Origin: a virus
Length of the DNA stretch: 64,000 bases
IMG/VR virus record: IMGVR_UViG_3300025668_000786
Span: 1-64,000 of that record
Reading direction: 5' to 3' (one strand)
A program made the translations under genes and the position numbers. The notes under the pieces are model-generated. The model did no database searches. It was not told the origin of the DNA and saw only the letters and a program-made list of their open reading frames with translations. Below are positions 15,601 through 24,622 of the stretch, piece after piece. Position 1 is the first letter of the stretch. Each line of letters begins with the position of its first letter.

Positions 15601-15603
15601 ACA

Positions 15604-16728
15604 ATGAAAGTTTTGTATATATCACACTATAAAGAGCGCGGAGGTTGGGCGCAGGCAGCAATTGACAACATGTTAGCCCTAGATAAAATTGGGGTTGACG
15701 TGGTCTGTAGGCATGTTACTTTGACATCTGATAATGAAAATCTACCACCAAAGATAAAACAGCTTCAAGCTAAGTCCACAGAAGACTGCGATGTATGTAT
15801 CCAACACGTACTTCCACACCATCTCGTAGGTACAGATAAATTCAAAAAGAACATAGCCTATCTTGCCTCAGAGTCTACAAGTATTAAACATCTTGCATGG
15901 TTTGTGCATCTTCAACAAATGGACGAAGTTTGGGTTCCTAATGAACAAAGCAAAGGGTTCCTATTAGAGGATAAGCTTGGGAAGCCGGTAAAAGTAGTTC
16001 CCCACACGTTTAATATAGAAAACTACACCAAGAAGTATGAAGACATTCAGATCCCACAGGCAAAAAACAGGTTTAAGTTTTATTACATCGGAGACTTAAA
16101 CGACAGGAAAAACATTGATGCTATAATTAGGTGTTTTCACGCAGAATTTGATAATTCCGAACAGGCTTGCTTGATACTAAAGATAAAGAAGTTTGGACAT
16201 TCTCCTGAGCAGGTTCAGCAAGCGGTAGACAACAAAATAGTAGCAATAAAAAACTCATTGAGAATGTATCAAAATATTTCTGAATACAACAAAGATGTCA
16301 TTATCTCAGAAGATGTAGATTCAGAAAAGATTTATGCTCTACACCAGGGTTGCGATTGTTTCATCTGCCCTTCACACGGAGAGGCGTGGTCTATTCCTTC
16401 ATTCGAAGCGATGGCATTCGGCAATACACCCATCTGTTCAGACTTTGGTGGCCCTAGAGACTTCATAGATAAACAGGACCATCTTACTGGAAAACTGGTA
16501 GGAGGATCTTATGCTACTTGCCAGTGTTCAGATTCAGCTTTTCCCGACATGTTCACAGGCAGAGAGTACTGGTTCAATCCATGCGACATGGAAATTAGGA
16601 AAGCGATGAGGTTTTACTATGAGAACCAAGACAAAAAGAGAGACAAAAAGGCTGGTGGACTAACAAGAGCAAAAAAATTCTCATACGAAAACATTGGCAA
16701 TCTAATGAAAGGGTTTTTGAATGAGTAA
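15604..16728 (+). CDS. GT4-like glycosyltransferase
   Basis: This 374-residue GT-B protein starts with KVLYISHYKERGGWAQAAID, the typical GT4 acceptor-domain loop. The donor domain has FYYIGDLNDRKNIDAIIR and the E-x7-E motif CPSHGEAWSIPSFEAMAFGN followed by TPICSDFGGP. Length and motif order are normal for retaining GT4 enzymes. It lies 3 nt after the FkbM gene and overlaps the next glycosyltransferase by 8 nt, so all are probably translated together. Substrates cannot be assigned. Confidence 0.87.
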   Translation: MKVLYISHYKERGGWAQAAIDNMLALDKIGVDVVCRHVTLTSDNENLPPKIKQLQAKSTEDCDVCIQHVLPHHLVGTDKFKKNIAYLASESTSIKHLAWFVHLQQMDEVWVPNEQSKGFLLEDKLGKPVKVVPHTFNIENYTKKYEDIQIPQAKNRFKFYYIGDLNDRKNIDAIIRCFHAEFDNSEQACLILKIKKFGHSPEQVQQAVDNKIVAIKNSLRMYQNISEYNKDVIISEDVDSEKIYALHQGCDCFICPSHGEAWSIPSFEAMAFGNTPICSDFGGPRDFIDKQDHLTGKLVGGSYATCQCSDSAFPDMFTGREYWFNPCDMEIRKAMRFYYENQDKKRDKKAGGLTRAKKFSYENIGNLMKGFLNE

Positions 16729-17713
16729 CCAAACGTCATCAATTATAAGCAAAAGCACTTGTAAGAAAAAGACCTATAACATTCTTACATTCGACACCCA
16801 CGAAAGATATCAAACCCAGCTAGCAAAGACCGGACATAACTTTTATGCCTTTAGATCTGATGGGTGTAAAGAATGGAATCAAGACTACGGTAAGCAACCA
16901 GAAAATTACTATACCCTCCCTAAAAATTCTATCTATCACGGTCTAGATTTTGATTTTATTTTGTCTCAAAGTAAATTTGGGCAGATACAAGCGTCCCGCC
17001 AAATAAATCAAATGCTGAAACTTCCAATTGTTTCTTTAGAGCATACGCTCCCAATACCAAGCTGGCCCGACGAACAATTTTCACAGCTAAGACAAATGAC
17101 TGGAGACATAAATGTATTCATTTCTAAATACTCTGTGGGGCAATGGGGGCTTACAGGAGGGGTACATGAAGTAGTTCATCATTCTGTTGATACAGAACTT
17201 TTTAAACCAGGAGACGTAGAAAGACAAAAAACCGTACTAAGCGTAGTAAACGACTTTAAGAATAGAGACTACTGTTGTAACTACGAAGGGTGGTGTCGTA
17301 TCACAGAACCTCTGAAGGACAAGGTTAAGCTGGTAGGAGACAACCCAGGAATTTCTGAAGCTATGGGTCCAGAGGGTCTCGTTAAGGAATACCAAAAAGC
17401 ACTAATCTTTTTAAACACCTCTACGATTAGTCCGGTGCCGACCTCTTTGTTAGAAGCTATGGCTTGTGGGTGTGCAGTTGTAACTACTGCGACCTGCATG
17501 ATCCCAGAGATAATTGCAGACGGAGTGAATGGATACATTTCTAATGACGAAGCCGTGCTAAAATCTCAGATACAAAACCTATTAAACAATCCCAGTATTG
17601 CTAAAGAGCTTGGTGAAAATGCACGACAAACAATATTAGAAAAGTTCAATGAAGATTCATTTGTAAATAACTGGAACAACATCTTTAACAAAGCATATGG
17701 ATTAAAAAAATGA
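16721..17713 (+). CDS. GT-B glycosyltransferase (GT1/GT4 group)
   Basis: This 330-residue protein has a diverged N-terminal half (YNILTFDTHERYQTQLAKTG, then FDFILSQSKFGQIQASRQIN). The C-terminal donor domain is clear: LIFLNTSTISPVPTSLLEAM, ACGCAVVTT and PEIIADGVNGYIS, followed by a typical last helix (ENARQTILEKFNEDSFVNNW). In the E-x7-E site the first glutamate is replaced (SPVPTSLLEA), which also happens in some active GT4 relatives. It overlaps both neighbours by a few bases. The substrate is unknown. Confidence 0.84.
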   Translation: MSNQTSSIISKSTCKKKTYNILTFDTHERYQTQLAKTGHNFYAFRSDGCKEWNQDYGKQPENYYTLPKNSIYHGLDFDFILSQSKFGQIQASRQINQMLKLPIVSLEHTLPIPSWPDEQFSQLRQMTGDINVFISKYSVGQWGLTGGVHEVVHHSVDTELFKPGDVERQKTVLSVVNDFKNRDYCCNYEGWCRITEPLKDKVKLVGDNPGISEAMGPEGLVKEYQKALIFLNTSTISPVPTSLLEAMACGCAVVTTATCMIPEIIADGVNGYISNDEAVLKSQIQNLLNNPSIAKELGENARQTILEKFNEDSFVNNWNNIFNKAYGLKK

Positions 17714-18132
17714 AATTACACGTATTAAAACAAGGTGAGATTGCTATAGAAGGATACAAAAAGGTGGAGCTTGGACCAGGGTTCACTCTATTTGGCTTAG
17801 AGGAGGTTTCAGACAATGAATCGGAAGAAATATTCGCCAACGACATTCTAGACGGCATACCACTGAACTTGACGCAACAGGTAGTTTCACAACTAGTTTC
17901 TAAGCTACGCATTGATGGCAGGCTCGTTATCGGTGGCACTGAATTAAGAGTCTTTCTTAGATCTTGTCTAAACCAAGGGATACCAGAGAGACAAGCAATA
18001 GAAACAATCGGCGCAAGTAGTTCTATGACAAACCTACAAACTTTATGCACCTTGCTTTCTGGCGTAGGACTAGAAATAGAAGAGACAAGTATAAACGGCG
18101 TACACTGCGAGGTTCGATGTGTCAGAAAATAA
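17710..18132 (+). CDS. Short methyltransferase-like protein, function uncertain
   Basis: This 140-residue protein is not firmly recognised. The segment IFANDILDGIPLNLTQQVVS, then LVSKLRIDGRLVIGG, resembles the middle of a class I SAM-methyltransferase (acid turn, helix, then the strand after the DGRLVI turn), and LEIEETSINGVHCEVRCVRK looks like the final strands. The glycine-rich SAM-binding start is missing, so it is either a degenerate methyltransferase or an unrelated small alpha/beta protein. It overlaps its neighbours by 4 and 14 nt, so it belongs to the glycan operon. The next gene starts with GTG inside it. Confidence 0.45.
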   Translation: MKLHVLKQGEIAIEGYKKVELGPGFTLFGLEEVSDNESEEIFANDILDGIPLNLTQQVVSQLVSKLRIDGRLVIGGTELRVFLRSCLNQGIPERQAIETIGASSSMTNLQTLCTLLSGVGLEIEETSINGVHCEVRCVRK

Positions 18133-18931
18133 ACCAACTACAAACTGTAAACATTGCGCATTTTCTATTAAAGATTCTAGCGATAGTAAACAGATTGGCT
18201 GTTTAGCGAATAGGATTTCTGCTTTTAGAGAGAATGGAAGTTCTGTAGTTGAAACGGTTAACGACAATGAATCGTATTATACAATACATGAGCTATGCAA
18301 CCTCTTCAGAGACGAATCATGGAAGCACTATGAAGAAGCCTCTAATGTACAGCTATTTGATAGAGAGGACATATACCTACACAAGGCTAAAGAAGAAATA
18401 ACCACGTCTTTTGGTATTGTTGTCTATGACGAAGAAGAAGAATGCGAAAAACTGAATCAGACAATAGAATCTATAAAATCATCTGTATTATGGGGGTCGG
18501 AATATCCAAAGAGTAATATAAGAATAGTAGTATCCATTTCGGAACAGAAAAAGAACTTGAAAGATTATCACAAACTTTTAGAATCATCTATAAGCGAGGG
18601 GTGGAATCTCTTTCTAGTTTTTAATTCTAAAGAAAGCCCCAAGGGCACAAGAGATTTTGACGCCTTTAAAAAGTGTGTCAGTGTAGATTACTTTGCGTAC
18701 TGTAACAGCGGAGCTGTTTTGTCGAGTTCTACCCTGGGTAAAATCAACTCTAGTCTGAACCACAAGCTAGAAAAGATTATTACATTCTCACAAGACTCAT
18801 TGTTCGGCCCTATAAACTTCGTCATGAAGAAAGTAGCAACATCCCAATACCTCAAGTATAAAAATTTTCAAAACATGTTTGAACAAGTTAAGTCTGACTG
18901 TGTAGAAAACAGTATGCACAAGGAGCTTTAG
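18119..18931 (+). CDS. Cysteine-motif protein with GT-A-like region
   Basis: This 270-residue protein begins with a metal-site-like cluster (NCKHCAFS, then KQIGCLANRI). The second half (FGIVVYDEEEECEKLNQTIE, then NIRIVVSISEQKK and EGWNLFLVFNS) follows the strand-helix rhythm of a GT2-type nucleotide-sugar domain, but without an obvious DxD motif. It could be a glycosyltransferase relative with a zinc or iron-sulphur N-terminus. It starts with GTG, with GAGG about 8 nt upstream. The paired N-terminal cysteines recall the protein at 4196-5266. The assignment to sugar chemistry rests mainly on context. Confidence 0.5.
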   Translation: MSENKPTTNCKHCAFSIKDSSDSKQIGCLANRISAFRENGSSVVETVNDNESYYTIHELCNLFRDESWKHYEEASNVQLFDREDIYLHKAKEEITTSFGIVVYDEEEECEKLNQTIESIKSSVLWGSEYPKSNIRIVVSISEQKKNLKDYHKLLESSISEGWNLFLVFNSKESPKGTRDFDAFKKCVSVDYFAYCNSGAVLSSSTLGKINSSLNHKLEKIITFSQDSLFGPINFVMKKVATSQYLKYKNFQNMFEQVKSDCVENSMHKEL

Positions 18932-18942
18932 GTTCATAATAT

Positions 18943-19680
18943 ATGAGAAAGAAATCAGGCTTTATTACAACACCTATTGCTGAGGTTAGACAAAAAGAAG
19001 ACCTAGTAACGTTTGTCTTGCTTGCAGAAAACTACGGATATAGAATGAAGTCGCGTGGCGCTCTTTCTTTAGTCGAAGTAAAAGGCAAAACATTGCTAGA
19101 AATACAAATGCAAGCAATTGGAGCCTTTTTTCCGAATTTTGAGATTATCTTATGTTGTGGATACGACTCGAAGAATGTATACAAGTTTATTAAAAATAAG
19201 ATAAGAAAACCAGAAATAAGAATTGTAGAAAATCAAGTATATGAAAATTCCAACTGTTGTGAAACAGCAAGAATAGCACTAAACAACACCTTAAACGATA
19301 AAATTGTAATTATGAGCGGCGGCCTATTAATAACCCCCGAGCATTTAAAGTCTATAAATACGTCGAACACTTGTATATTAAGCCAGTCAGAGTTGAAGTC
19401 CGATGAATTCCAAGTAGGAGTCATAGAAGACAAAGGAGTGGTCCAAAACATGTGCCTAGGGATAAAACAAAGAAGCTGGTTAGACTTCCTATACCTAAAT
19501 GGAGAGAAGGATATAGAAGACTTTTACAATGTTATAAGTTCAATCGATTTCAAAAATAGGTTCCTATTTGAAGCAATCAACCAAATGATAAAGACCAACA
19601 CGGTAGAAAACGTAGATGTAGACACTAATAAAACAATAAAGATAAATAGTATAAAATCACTAAAAAGGATAGAATTATGA
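18943..19680 (+). CDS. Sugar nucleotidyltransferase-like protein
   Basis: This 245-residue protein resembles the nucleotidyltransferase fold used to make NDP-sugars. LVTFVLLAENYGYRMKSRGA sits where the G-x-GTR/K loop should be. LSLVEVKGKTLLEIQMQAIG matches the 'P..l..v.gkpll..q...l' segment, NFEIILCCGYDSKNVYKFI follows, and KIVIMSGGLLI sits at the position of the metal-binding strand. The glycine-rich NTP loop and the usual aspartate are not preserved, so catalytic ability is uncertain. Neighbouring glycosyltransferases support a role in donor-sugar supply. Confidence 0.5.
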   Translation: MRKKSGFITTPIAEVRQKEDLVTFVLLAENYGYRMKSRGALSLVEVKGKTLLEIQMQAIGAFFPNFEIILCCGYDSKNVYKFIKNKIRKPEIRIVENQVYENSNCCETARIALNNTLNDKIVIMSGGLLITPEHLKSINTSNTCILSQSELKSDEFQVGVIEDKGVVQNMCLGIKQRSWLDFLYLNGEKDIEDFYNVISSIDFKNRFLFEAINQMIKTNTVENVDVDTNKTIKINSIKSLKRIEL

Positions 19681-20531
19681 AGGTGCTCATAGAAAATTAC
19701 TCCTCTACGACAAGTACGGAACCGATCTACTTCGAACAAACTATGAAGAGGGTTGGAATCGAGGCTATTGTGTGGAACAGAAATCAGATTAGTACATACG
19801 ATGTGTTTGACAGGGTTCAGCCGGATCTCTTCATTACCCATCACAATCGCCTAGATAATGATATTGTAAAGTACCTTTTTGGCTCTACAAAACCGTTGGA
19901 CCTAGTGCTAAATGTAACCGACCTTGATGAAGAAAAATCAGTGGCACTAAACCAACTGTTGAAAGATTTAAAAGCAAAAAAAGTAAAGACACCATTTGTT
20001 TTTTCAAACACTCCAGAGGGAACACCAGAGGCTAGGTTGAAAGATTTTAAGACTCATAGCATACTACCTGGGGCAGACCTCTTTATTCCGAATCATTCGG
20101 GTTTAGATTTCGAAATAGATGCAGCTAGGGTCTATATGAGCGAGCTAGACCACGACTTCAATGGTGAGCACGAGACGTATCACAATATAGAAATAGGAGA
20201 GAAAACTGAATTCTCTGACTTCTCTGCTACGGCTGTGGACATGATACCCCTCTACTCAAAGTACAAGCAGATATGCTTTATAGGAAGGCCAGAAGATCTT
20301 GTTTCTCAACTTTTGTTTGACGCTAAAATACGACACGATAATGTGAAACTAGTGTCAGATGACCAAGAAAGGCTCGATACCATCCTGAAGGACGTGTGTA
20401 AAACCAACTTTGCGTCCCCTCAAGATATAAAGACTAGACACACCTGTCTACACAGAACAAAAAGATTGCTATCTAAGTTAAAAGTAAATGTCAACCAGCA
20501 GGCTCTAGAACAAATGATAGGGAGTTTATAG
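19677..20531 (+). CDS. Uncharacterised GT-B-like protein in glycan operon
   Basis: This 284-residue protein is not clearly recognised. It starts like a Rossmann domain (MKVLIENYSSTTSTEPIYFE) and has FDRVQPDLFITHHNRLDNDI, a pattern common in the N-terminal half of GT-B glycosyltransferases and related proteins. KQICFIGRPEDLVSQLLFDA looks like the start of a second domain, and a basic helical tail closes the protein. No donor-site glutamate motif is seen. It overlaps the previous stop (ATGA) and ends one base into the next GTG start. Confidence 0.45.
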   Translation: MKVLIENYSSTTSTEPIYFEQTMKRVGIEAIVWNRNQISTYDVFDRVQPDLFITHHNRLDNDIVKYLFGSTKPLDLVLNVTDLDEEKSVALNQLLKDLKAKKVKTPFVFSNTPEGTPEARLKDFKTHSILPGADLFIPNHSGLDFEIDAARVYMSELDHDFNGEHETYHNIEIGEKTEFSDFSATAVDMIPLYSKYKQICFIGRPEDLVSQLLFDAKIRHDNVKLVSDDQERLDTILKDVCKTNFASPQDIKTRHTCLHRTKRLLSKLKVNVNQQALEQMIGSL

Positions 20532-21247
20532 TGAAGCTGCTAATACAATTTCCAACACTAGCCAGACCAGAAAAGTTTTTGAAGTGTCTCGATAAATACG
20601 TAGACATGGCGAGCACTCGTCATCAATTGTTTTTTAACGTAAACTGTGACGCCGATGACCTCAGTATGAACAGTAGCGGTACGAAGAGAATGATCGCGGA
20701 CATTATCTATGGCTATCACTACACAGACGGCCAGATTAACTTTGACAAAAACACCGAGAAGATTAGTGCCATAAATTCCCACATTGATGACTGTTATTTC
20801 GATTTTGACATTGTAATCTGCGCTTCAGATGATATGATACCACTTGAACACGGCTGGGACGATGAGATAGCTTCGGCTATGACTGAACATTTTCCTGACC
20901 TTGACGGATGTACCCACTTTAACGATGGGTACACTCACAACAAACTAATTACCTTTTCCATACTAGGCAGAAAGCTTTATGAACATTTTGGATACGTGTA
21001 TCACCCAGACTATAAGAGTCTATACTGTGACAACGAATTCACACAAGAAGTCATTAGACTTGGAAAAGCTGCCTATATAAACAAAGTTATCATTAGACAT
21101 GAACACTACGGCGAAGAGGGAAATAGCAATACTGGCGATGTAGACTTCGCGGCTCAGAAAACCCTACACTATGCAGGGAGAGACGGTTTAGTGTTCAAAA
21201 GCAGAGAAGAACGAGGGTTTCCTAGAGAGAGAATAACAAATGACTAA
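20531..21247 (+). CDS. GT-A glycosyltransferase (GT2-like)
   Basis: This 238-residue protein is a compact GT-A enzyme. LLIQFPTLARPEKFLKCLDK is the first nucleotide-binding strand and helix. FDIVICASDDMIPLEHGWDD gives the metal-binding acidic motif (SDDM, used like DxD). LYCDNEFTQEVIRLGKAAYI followed by HEHYG matches the acceptor-side acidic and histidine positions of GT2-like proteins. It starts with GTG directly after the previous stop. A truncated gene fragment begins 8 nt before its end. Confidence 0.72.
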   Translation: MKLLIQFPTLARPEKFLKCLDKYVDMASTRHQLFFNVNCDADDLSMNSSGTKRMIADIIYGYHYTDGQINFDKNTEKISAINSHIDDCYFDFDIVICASDDMIPLEHGWDDEIASAMTEHFPDLDGCTHFNDGYTHNKLITFSILGRKLYEHFGYVYHPDYKSLYCDNEFTQEVIRLGKAAYINKVIIRHEHYGEEGNSNTGDVDFAAQKTLHYAGRDGLVFKSREERGFPRERITND

Positions 21248-21410
21248 TATACTAATAAACTTTGCTCACGGTAAATATATAGACTCTCGCAAAAACAACT
21301 CAGAAACGGGCCTATCAATAGGTGGCTTTGATAAAGTTTGTGAATATGGAATGTCAGATATAGATTCAAACTTTTACAAAAAGAACAAGCATATTCTAGT
21401 TTGGATATAG
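21240..21410 (+). pseudogene. 56-codon fragment, possible truncated glycan gene
   Basis: An ATG that overlaps the stop of the previous gene opens a 56-residue reading frame with FAHGKYIDSRKNNSETGLSI and IDSNFYKKNKHILVWI. The FYKKNKHIL segment resembles the N-terminal part of some bacterial glycan-synthesis proteins in which it leads into a much longer chain; here the frame stops at once and the next gene starts 2 nt later. It is either a decayed remnant of an excised glycosyltransferase or a real small protein. The family comparison is from memory and unverified. Confidence 0.4.
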
Positions 21411-21412
21411 TT

Positions 21413-22099
21413 ATGAATAAAGTCATTGCATTTAGTCTTTGGGGTAATAACCCAAGGTATACTCAAGGAATGGTTAGAAACGCTGAATTAGCACAAGAAA
21501 TATACCCAGACTGGATTGTAAGATGCTATACAGGCGAAGATGTGGACAACGAGCTAAAAGTAAAACTCAAAGATCTTGGTGTGCAAATTGTCGAAATGGG
21601 AGGTGCAGACTGGAACGGTATGTTTTGGAGATTCCTAGCTGCTGACTCAGACGATACCATGATGTCTAGAGACGCAGATTCAAGACTTAGCTACAGGGAA
21701 AAACTAGCTGTTGATGAATGGTTAGATAGCGATAAAGACTTTCACATCATGCGTGACCACCAATATCACGGAATTCCAATTCTAGGAGGCATGTGGGGAG
21801 TCAGAAATGGTGCGTTGAAAGGTATGAGACAAATGATAGAAGACTACGACAAGAGAGAGTACGACAACAAATACCAAGTAGACCAAAAGCTCTTAGAAGC
21901 TGTGGTGTATCCTCTTGTTGTAAATGTATCATACGTACATGATGAGTTTTTTCAGATTAACAGATTTCCCGGAATGGAACGAAATCCATCTTTCTTTGTT
22001 GGTCAGGCTTATAACGGGAATGATAAAATTCTAGACGCACCCGGAAACTTCAAGGATTACATATCGGAAGAAAGGAAATATTATGAAAGTGCAAGCTAA
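21413..22099 (+). CDS. GT-A-type glycosyltransferase-like protein
   Basis: This 228-residue protein starts MNKVIAFSLWGNNPRYTQGM, a start shared by a set of GT-A-like proteins in phages and bacteria. FLAADSDDTMMSRDADSRLS contains the acidic motif RDAD-S that serves as the DxD metal site. QVDQKLLEAVVYPLV lies where the catalytic acid helix would be. I prefer ATG 21413 over the codon at 21401 because conservation begins at MNKVIAF. The 3' end overlaps the next gene by 17 nt. The donor sugar is unknown. Confidence 0.68.
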   Translation: MNKVIAFSLWGNNPRYTQGMVRNAELAQEIYPDWIVRCYTGEDVDNELKVKLKDLGVQIVEMGGADWNGMFWRFLAADSDDTMMSRDADSRLSYREKLAVDEWLDSDKDFHIMRDHQYHGIPILGGMWGVRNGALKGMRQMIEDYDKREYDNKYQVDQKLLEAVVYPLVVNVSYVHDEFFQINRFPGMERNPSFFVGQAYNGNDKILDAPGNFKDYISEERKYYESAS

Positions 22100-22904
22100 T
22101 GTAATGATTCAGAACGAAGCACTGATTCTTCCACATGTATACGAATATTGGAAGGATTACCCCATTGACAAGTGGGTGTTTTACGACGATAACTCTTCAG
22201 ACAACACTGCTGAGGTTATTAAAAGTCTATTTAAAGATAAGTCATTTGTCTTTGAAGGAAAAAGAGCAGAGTTTAATGAAAGCCATAACCGCTCACAGAT
22301 GTTAGAATTCTCTAGAGATGCTGGGGCGGATTTTGTTCTATCGATAGATGCTGATGAGCTACTATCCACATCCTGGTTAGAAAATTGGGAATCCGTTACA
22401 CAAAATAGTTCACGGTTTGATGTAGAGTATTACTGGTATAATGTAGTTGGAACAGTCAGAAAAATTAGACAAGACCCTATGTATCGTAATAACTATAGAA
22501 CATTTCTACTGCCGATGAGTAAAACCGGAAAATTCGACATGACACAATATAAGTACCACACTCCAAGAACACCGCCTGTTGAACTTGAAAAGGCGACTTG
22601 TAAAGATGCAGGGGTAATACATCTACAATCAATCAACACTAGATATTACGCCTTAAAACAGCTATGGTATAAGCACTATGAGTACAAAACATGGAATCAT
22701 TCAACGGAATTTATAAACAATAGATATGACCCGGTAGTAAATAATTTGAACTTCATGGAACAAGACACACCCGAGTACATCTATAGTGGCATAGAGTTTG
22801 ACGCCTCAGTATACGATCAAATGGAAGAAACAAAAGGTTATAGAAAGTTTATTTTGGAAAACTACAACGAAGAGTTGGTAACCTTCGGTAAAGAATACTT
22901 ATAA
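22083..22904 (+). CDS. GT2-like glycosyltransferase
   Basis: This 273-residue protein matches the Glyco_tranf_2_4 / GT92-like group. QANVMIQNEALILPHVYEYW is the first strand with the N-E-x6-E/HVYE signature, IDKWVFYDDNSSDNTAEVIK is the D-N-S-S-D nucleotide-binding turn, and FVLSIDADELLSTSWLENW carries the DxD metal site. Late residues (HLQSINTRYYALKQLWYKHY) match the acceptor region. AAAGGA lies 6 nt before the ATG. Among the glycosyltransferases here it has one of the clearest active sites. Confidence 0.82.
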   Translation: MKVQANVMIQNEALILPHVYEYWKDYPIDKWVFYDDNSSDNTAEVIKSLFKDKSFVFEGKRAEFNESHNRSQMLEFSRDAGADFVLSIDADELLSTSWLENWESVTQNSSRFDVEYYWYNVVGTVRKIRQDPMYRNNYRTFLLPMSKTGKFDMTQYKYHTPRTPPVELEKATCKDAGVIHLQSINTRYYALKQLWYKHYEYKTWNHSTEFINNRYDPVVNNLNFMEQDTPEYIYSGIEFDASVYDQMEETKGYRKFILENYNEELVTFGKEYL

Positions 22905-22913
22905 GGATAAAAA

Positions 22914-22997
22914 ATGATCGAGATAATACACGACCACAAGCGAGGCTGGAGAAATAATATTGACGACTGCTTATATGTTAGGAGGGATCTTCTATGA
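22914..22997 (+). CDS. Possible 27-residue small ORF
   Basis: A short frame starts with ATG at 22914, preceded by AAGGAT, and fills the gap between two glycosyltransferase genes. It ends overlapping the next start as ATGA. The peptide (MIEIIHDHKRGWRNNIDDC and so on) is charged with no recognised motif. Its 3' end contains the GGAGGG ribosome site of the next gene, so it may be a leader for coupling rather than a functional peptide. Confidence 0.3.
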   Translation: MIEIIHDHKRGWRNNIDDCLYVRRDLL

Positions 22998-23914
22998 AAA
23001 TACAAAAAATAATAACATCCGTAAATATTGCTAATGACTATTTAACTTTTGCCCCAACGCTTTGTAAGATATGGAGAGAGTTGCATGGCCTAGACCCGAT
23101 TGTAGCATTTATTAAATCTGATAATGAAGACCTTAACTATATTTGCCAAGAGTATTTACTGAAAAGCTCGTGCAATCTGATCACCTTTGACAAAATCAAT
23201 GATATACTAGACAACGAAACAGAATTAATTAGTAAGAGCCTTATAGACTATGGAATACAAAGTAAAATATCAAGAATGTTCCTCGCCGCAGAGTTTACTG
23301 ATTCCAATAATATGATTGTTGATATCGATATGCTCCCAATGACATCTAAGTTTCTAGAGTCTTATCATATTTCTCCTGAAGACCACTTGGTAAAATTTGG
23401 GAGTGATCACTTTTCTTTCCAGAAACACCCAGACATTGGAAAGTGGCCAATGCACGGTACGGCAGCTAGAGGCAGTACCTTTAGAGAAATTATAAATCCT
23501 GACGGTTTGGCATACGAAGAATTAATAAGATCTTGGGTGGGATTTCCTCAAGATCCTAGATCAAATGTATTCAACCCTTTCCACGGGTTCTCAGACGAAT
23601 CTTTGTTAAAATGTCTTCATGATCGCTGGTCTGGCAAAGATGATAGGTGTACTACAATTCTAAGAACAGGCGTGGATGGAGATTACAACTCAGAACCAGT
23701 TTATGGTCGCTTATGCAGATCCCGTCATCATGACATTAGTAACACGGATTTGACTAAATATTACGAGTGTCATGGGCCAAGACCGTTTCATAAGAACTTA
23801 GAATGGTATAAGCAACTATTTAACTTTATGGGCTTCGAAAAGACACCAACTCTTAGTTTTAGCGAGAAACAATCGATAGAACAGTCAATACTATTTGGGG
23901 CATCAACAGGATAG
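22994..23914 (+). CDS. GT-A-like glycosyltransferase, unknown donor
   Basis: This 306-residue protein begins with IITSVNIANDYLTFAPTLCK IWREL-type segments seen in GT-A proteins that act on several sugars. NNMIVDIDMLPMTSKFLESY has the DxD site (D-I-D-M). FHGFSDESLLKCLHDRW provides an acidic motif in the second half. Strong GGAGGG at 22981-22986 precedes the ATG by 7 nt. It lies between two other GT-A genes, 3 nt before the next one. I cannot place it in a numbered CAZy family. Confidence 0.62.
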   Translation: MKIQKIITSVNIANDYLTFAPTLCKIWRELHGLDPIVAFIKSDNEDLNYICQEYLLKSSCNLITFDKINDILDNETELISKSLIDYGIQSKISRMFLAAEFTDSNNMIVDIDMLPMTSKFLESYHISPEDHLVKFGSDHFSFQKHPDIGKWPMHGTAARGSTFREIINPDGLAYEELIRSWVGFPQDPRSNVFNPFHGFSDESLLKCLHDRWSGKDDRCTTILRTGVDGDYNSEPVYGRLCRSRHHDISNTDLTKYYECHGPRPFHKNLEWYKQLFNFMGFEKTPTLSFSEKQSIEQSILFGASTG

Positions 23915-23917
23915 AAA

Positions 23918-24622
23918 ATGAATAAAATAAGCACAATATTTACGGTATACAAAAGAGATTCTTTAGAAGAACAGCTAGACAGGATGTCAAATCAAACCGT
24001 AAACTCTGACTTTTACGTATGGCAAAACGAAAACCATGTAGATATCTCTGGTCTAAGAGAAAAGTACGACTTCTCACATATTCATTCATTAAATCGCAAC
24101 TGGAAATATCACGGTAGGTTTACCATTCCCCTAATGCTCACCACGGAGTACACGGTTATATTAGACGATGACACTCTACCTAACCCAAGGTGGTTAGAAA
24201 GTTGTATAAAATTATGTTCAGAGAAAAACTGTATTGTTGGAGGAAATGGAAGACTGTTACAACCATCAAATCTCAGGCATCAAATCGCGGTAGACCAGCC
24301 AAACAGGGATCACGAGGTAGACTTCGTCGGCCACGCTTGGTTTTTTAAAACAGAATGGGCTAGAGACTTTTGGAAAGAACCAGTCATTTCCCATTATACA
24401 GCAGAAGACATTGCTTTCTGCGCTACATTAAAGACGATGAAGGGTATTCCATCCTACGTCCCAGACTTTACAATTGAAGAACAGCGTGGTGATTCTGACA
24501 AGGCTAAATACGGAGTAGACCACAACGTAATACAGGATTCTGCCCATATAAATAAACACTTTGGTGAGAGATTAAAAGTCATAGAACATTGGATAGATAG
24601 AGGGTGGAAGCCATGCTCTTGA
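23918..24622 (+). CDS. GT2/GT64-like glycosyltransferase
   Basis: This 234-residue GT-A protein has ISTIFTVYKRDSLEEQLDRM at the start, EYTVILDDDTLPNPRWLESC as the metal site (D-D-D) and FVGHAWFFKTEWARDFW followed by TAEDIAFCATLKTMKG, where the E-D pair matches the catalytic acid position. This pattern is close to exostosin-type (GT64) and GT2 enzymes. It overlaps the UDP-GlcNAc 2-epimerase gene by 10 nt. Confidence 0.72.
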   Translation: MNKISTIFTVYKRDSLEEQLDRMSNQTVNSDFYVWQNENHVDISGLREKYDFSHIHSLNRNWKYHGRFTIPLMLTTEYTVILDDDTLPNPRWLESCIKLCSEKNCIVGGNGRLLQPSNLRHQIAVDQPNRDHEVDFVGHAWFFKTEWARDFWKEPVISHYTAEDIAFCATLKTMKGIPSYVPDFTIEEQRGDSDKAKYGVDHNVIQDSAHINKHFGERLKVIEHWIDRGWKPCS

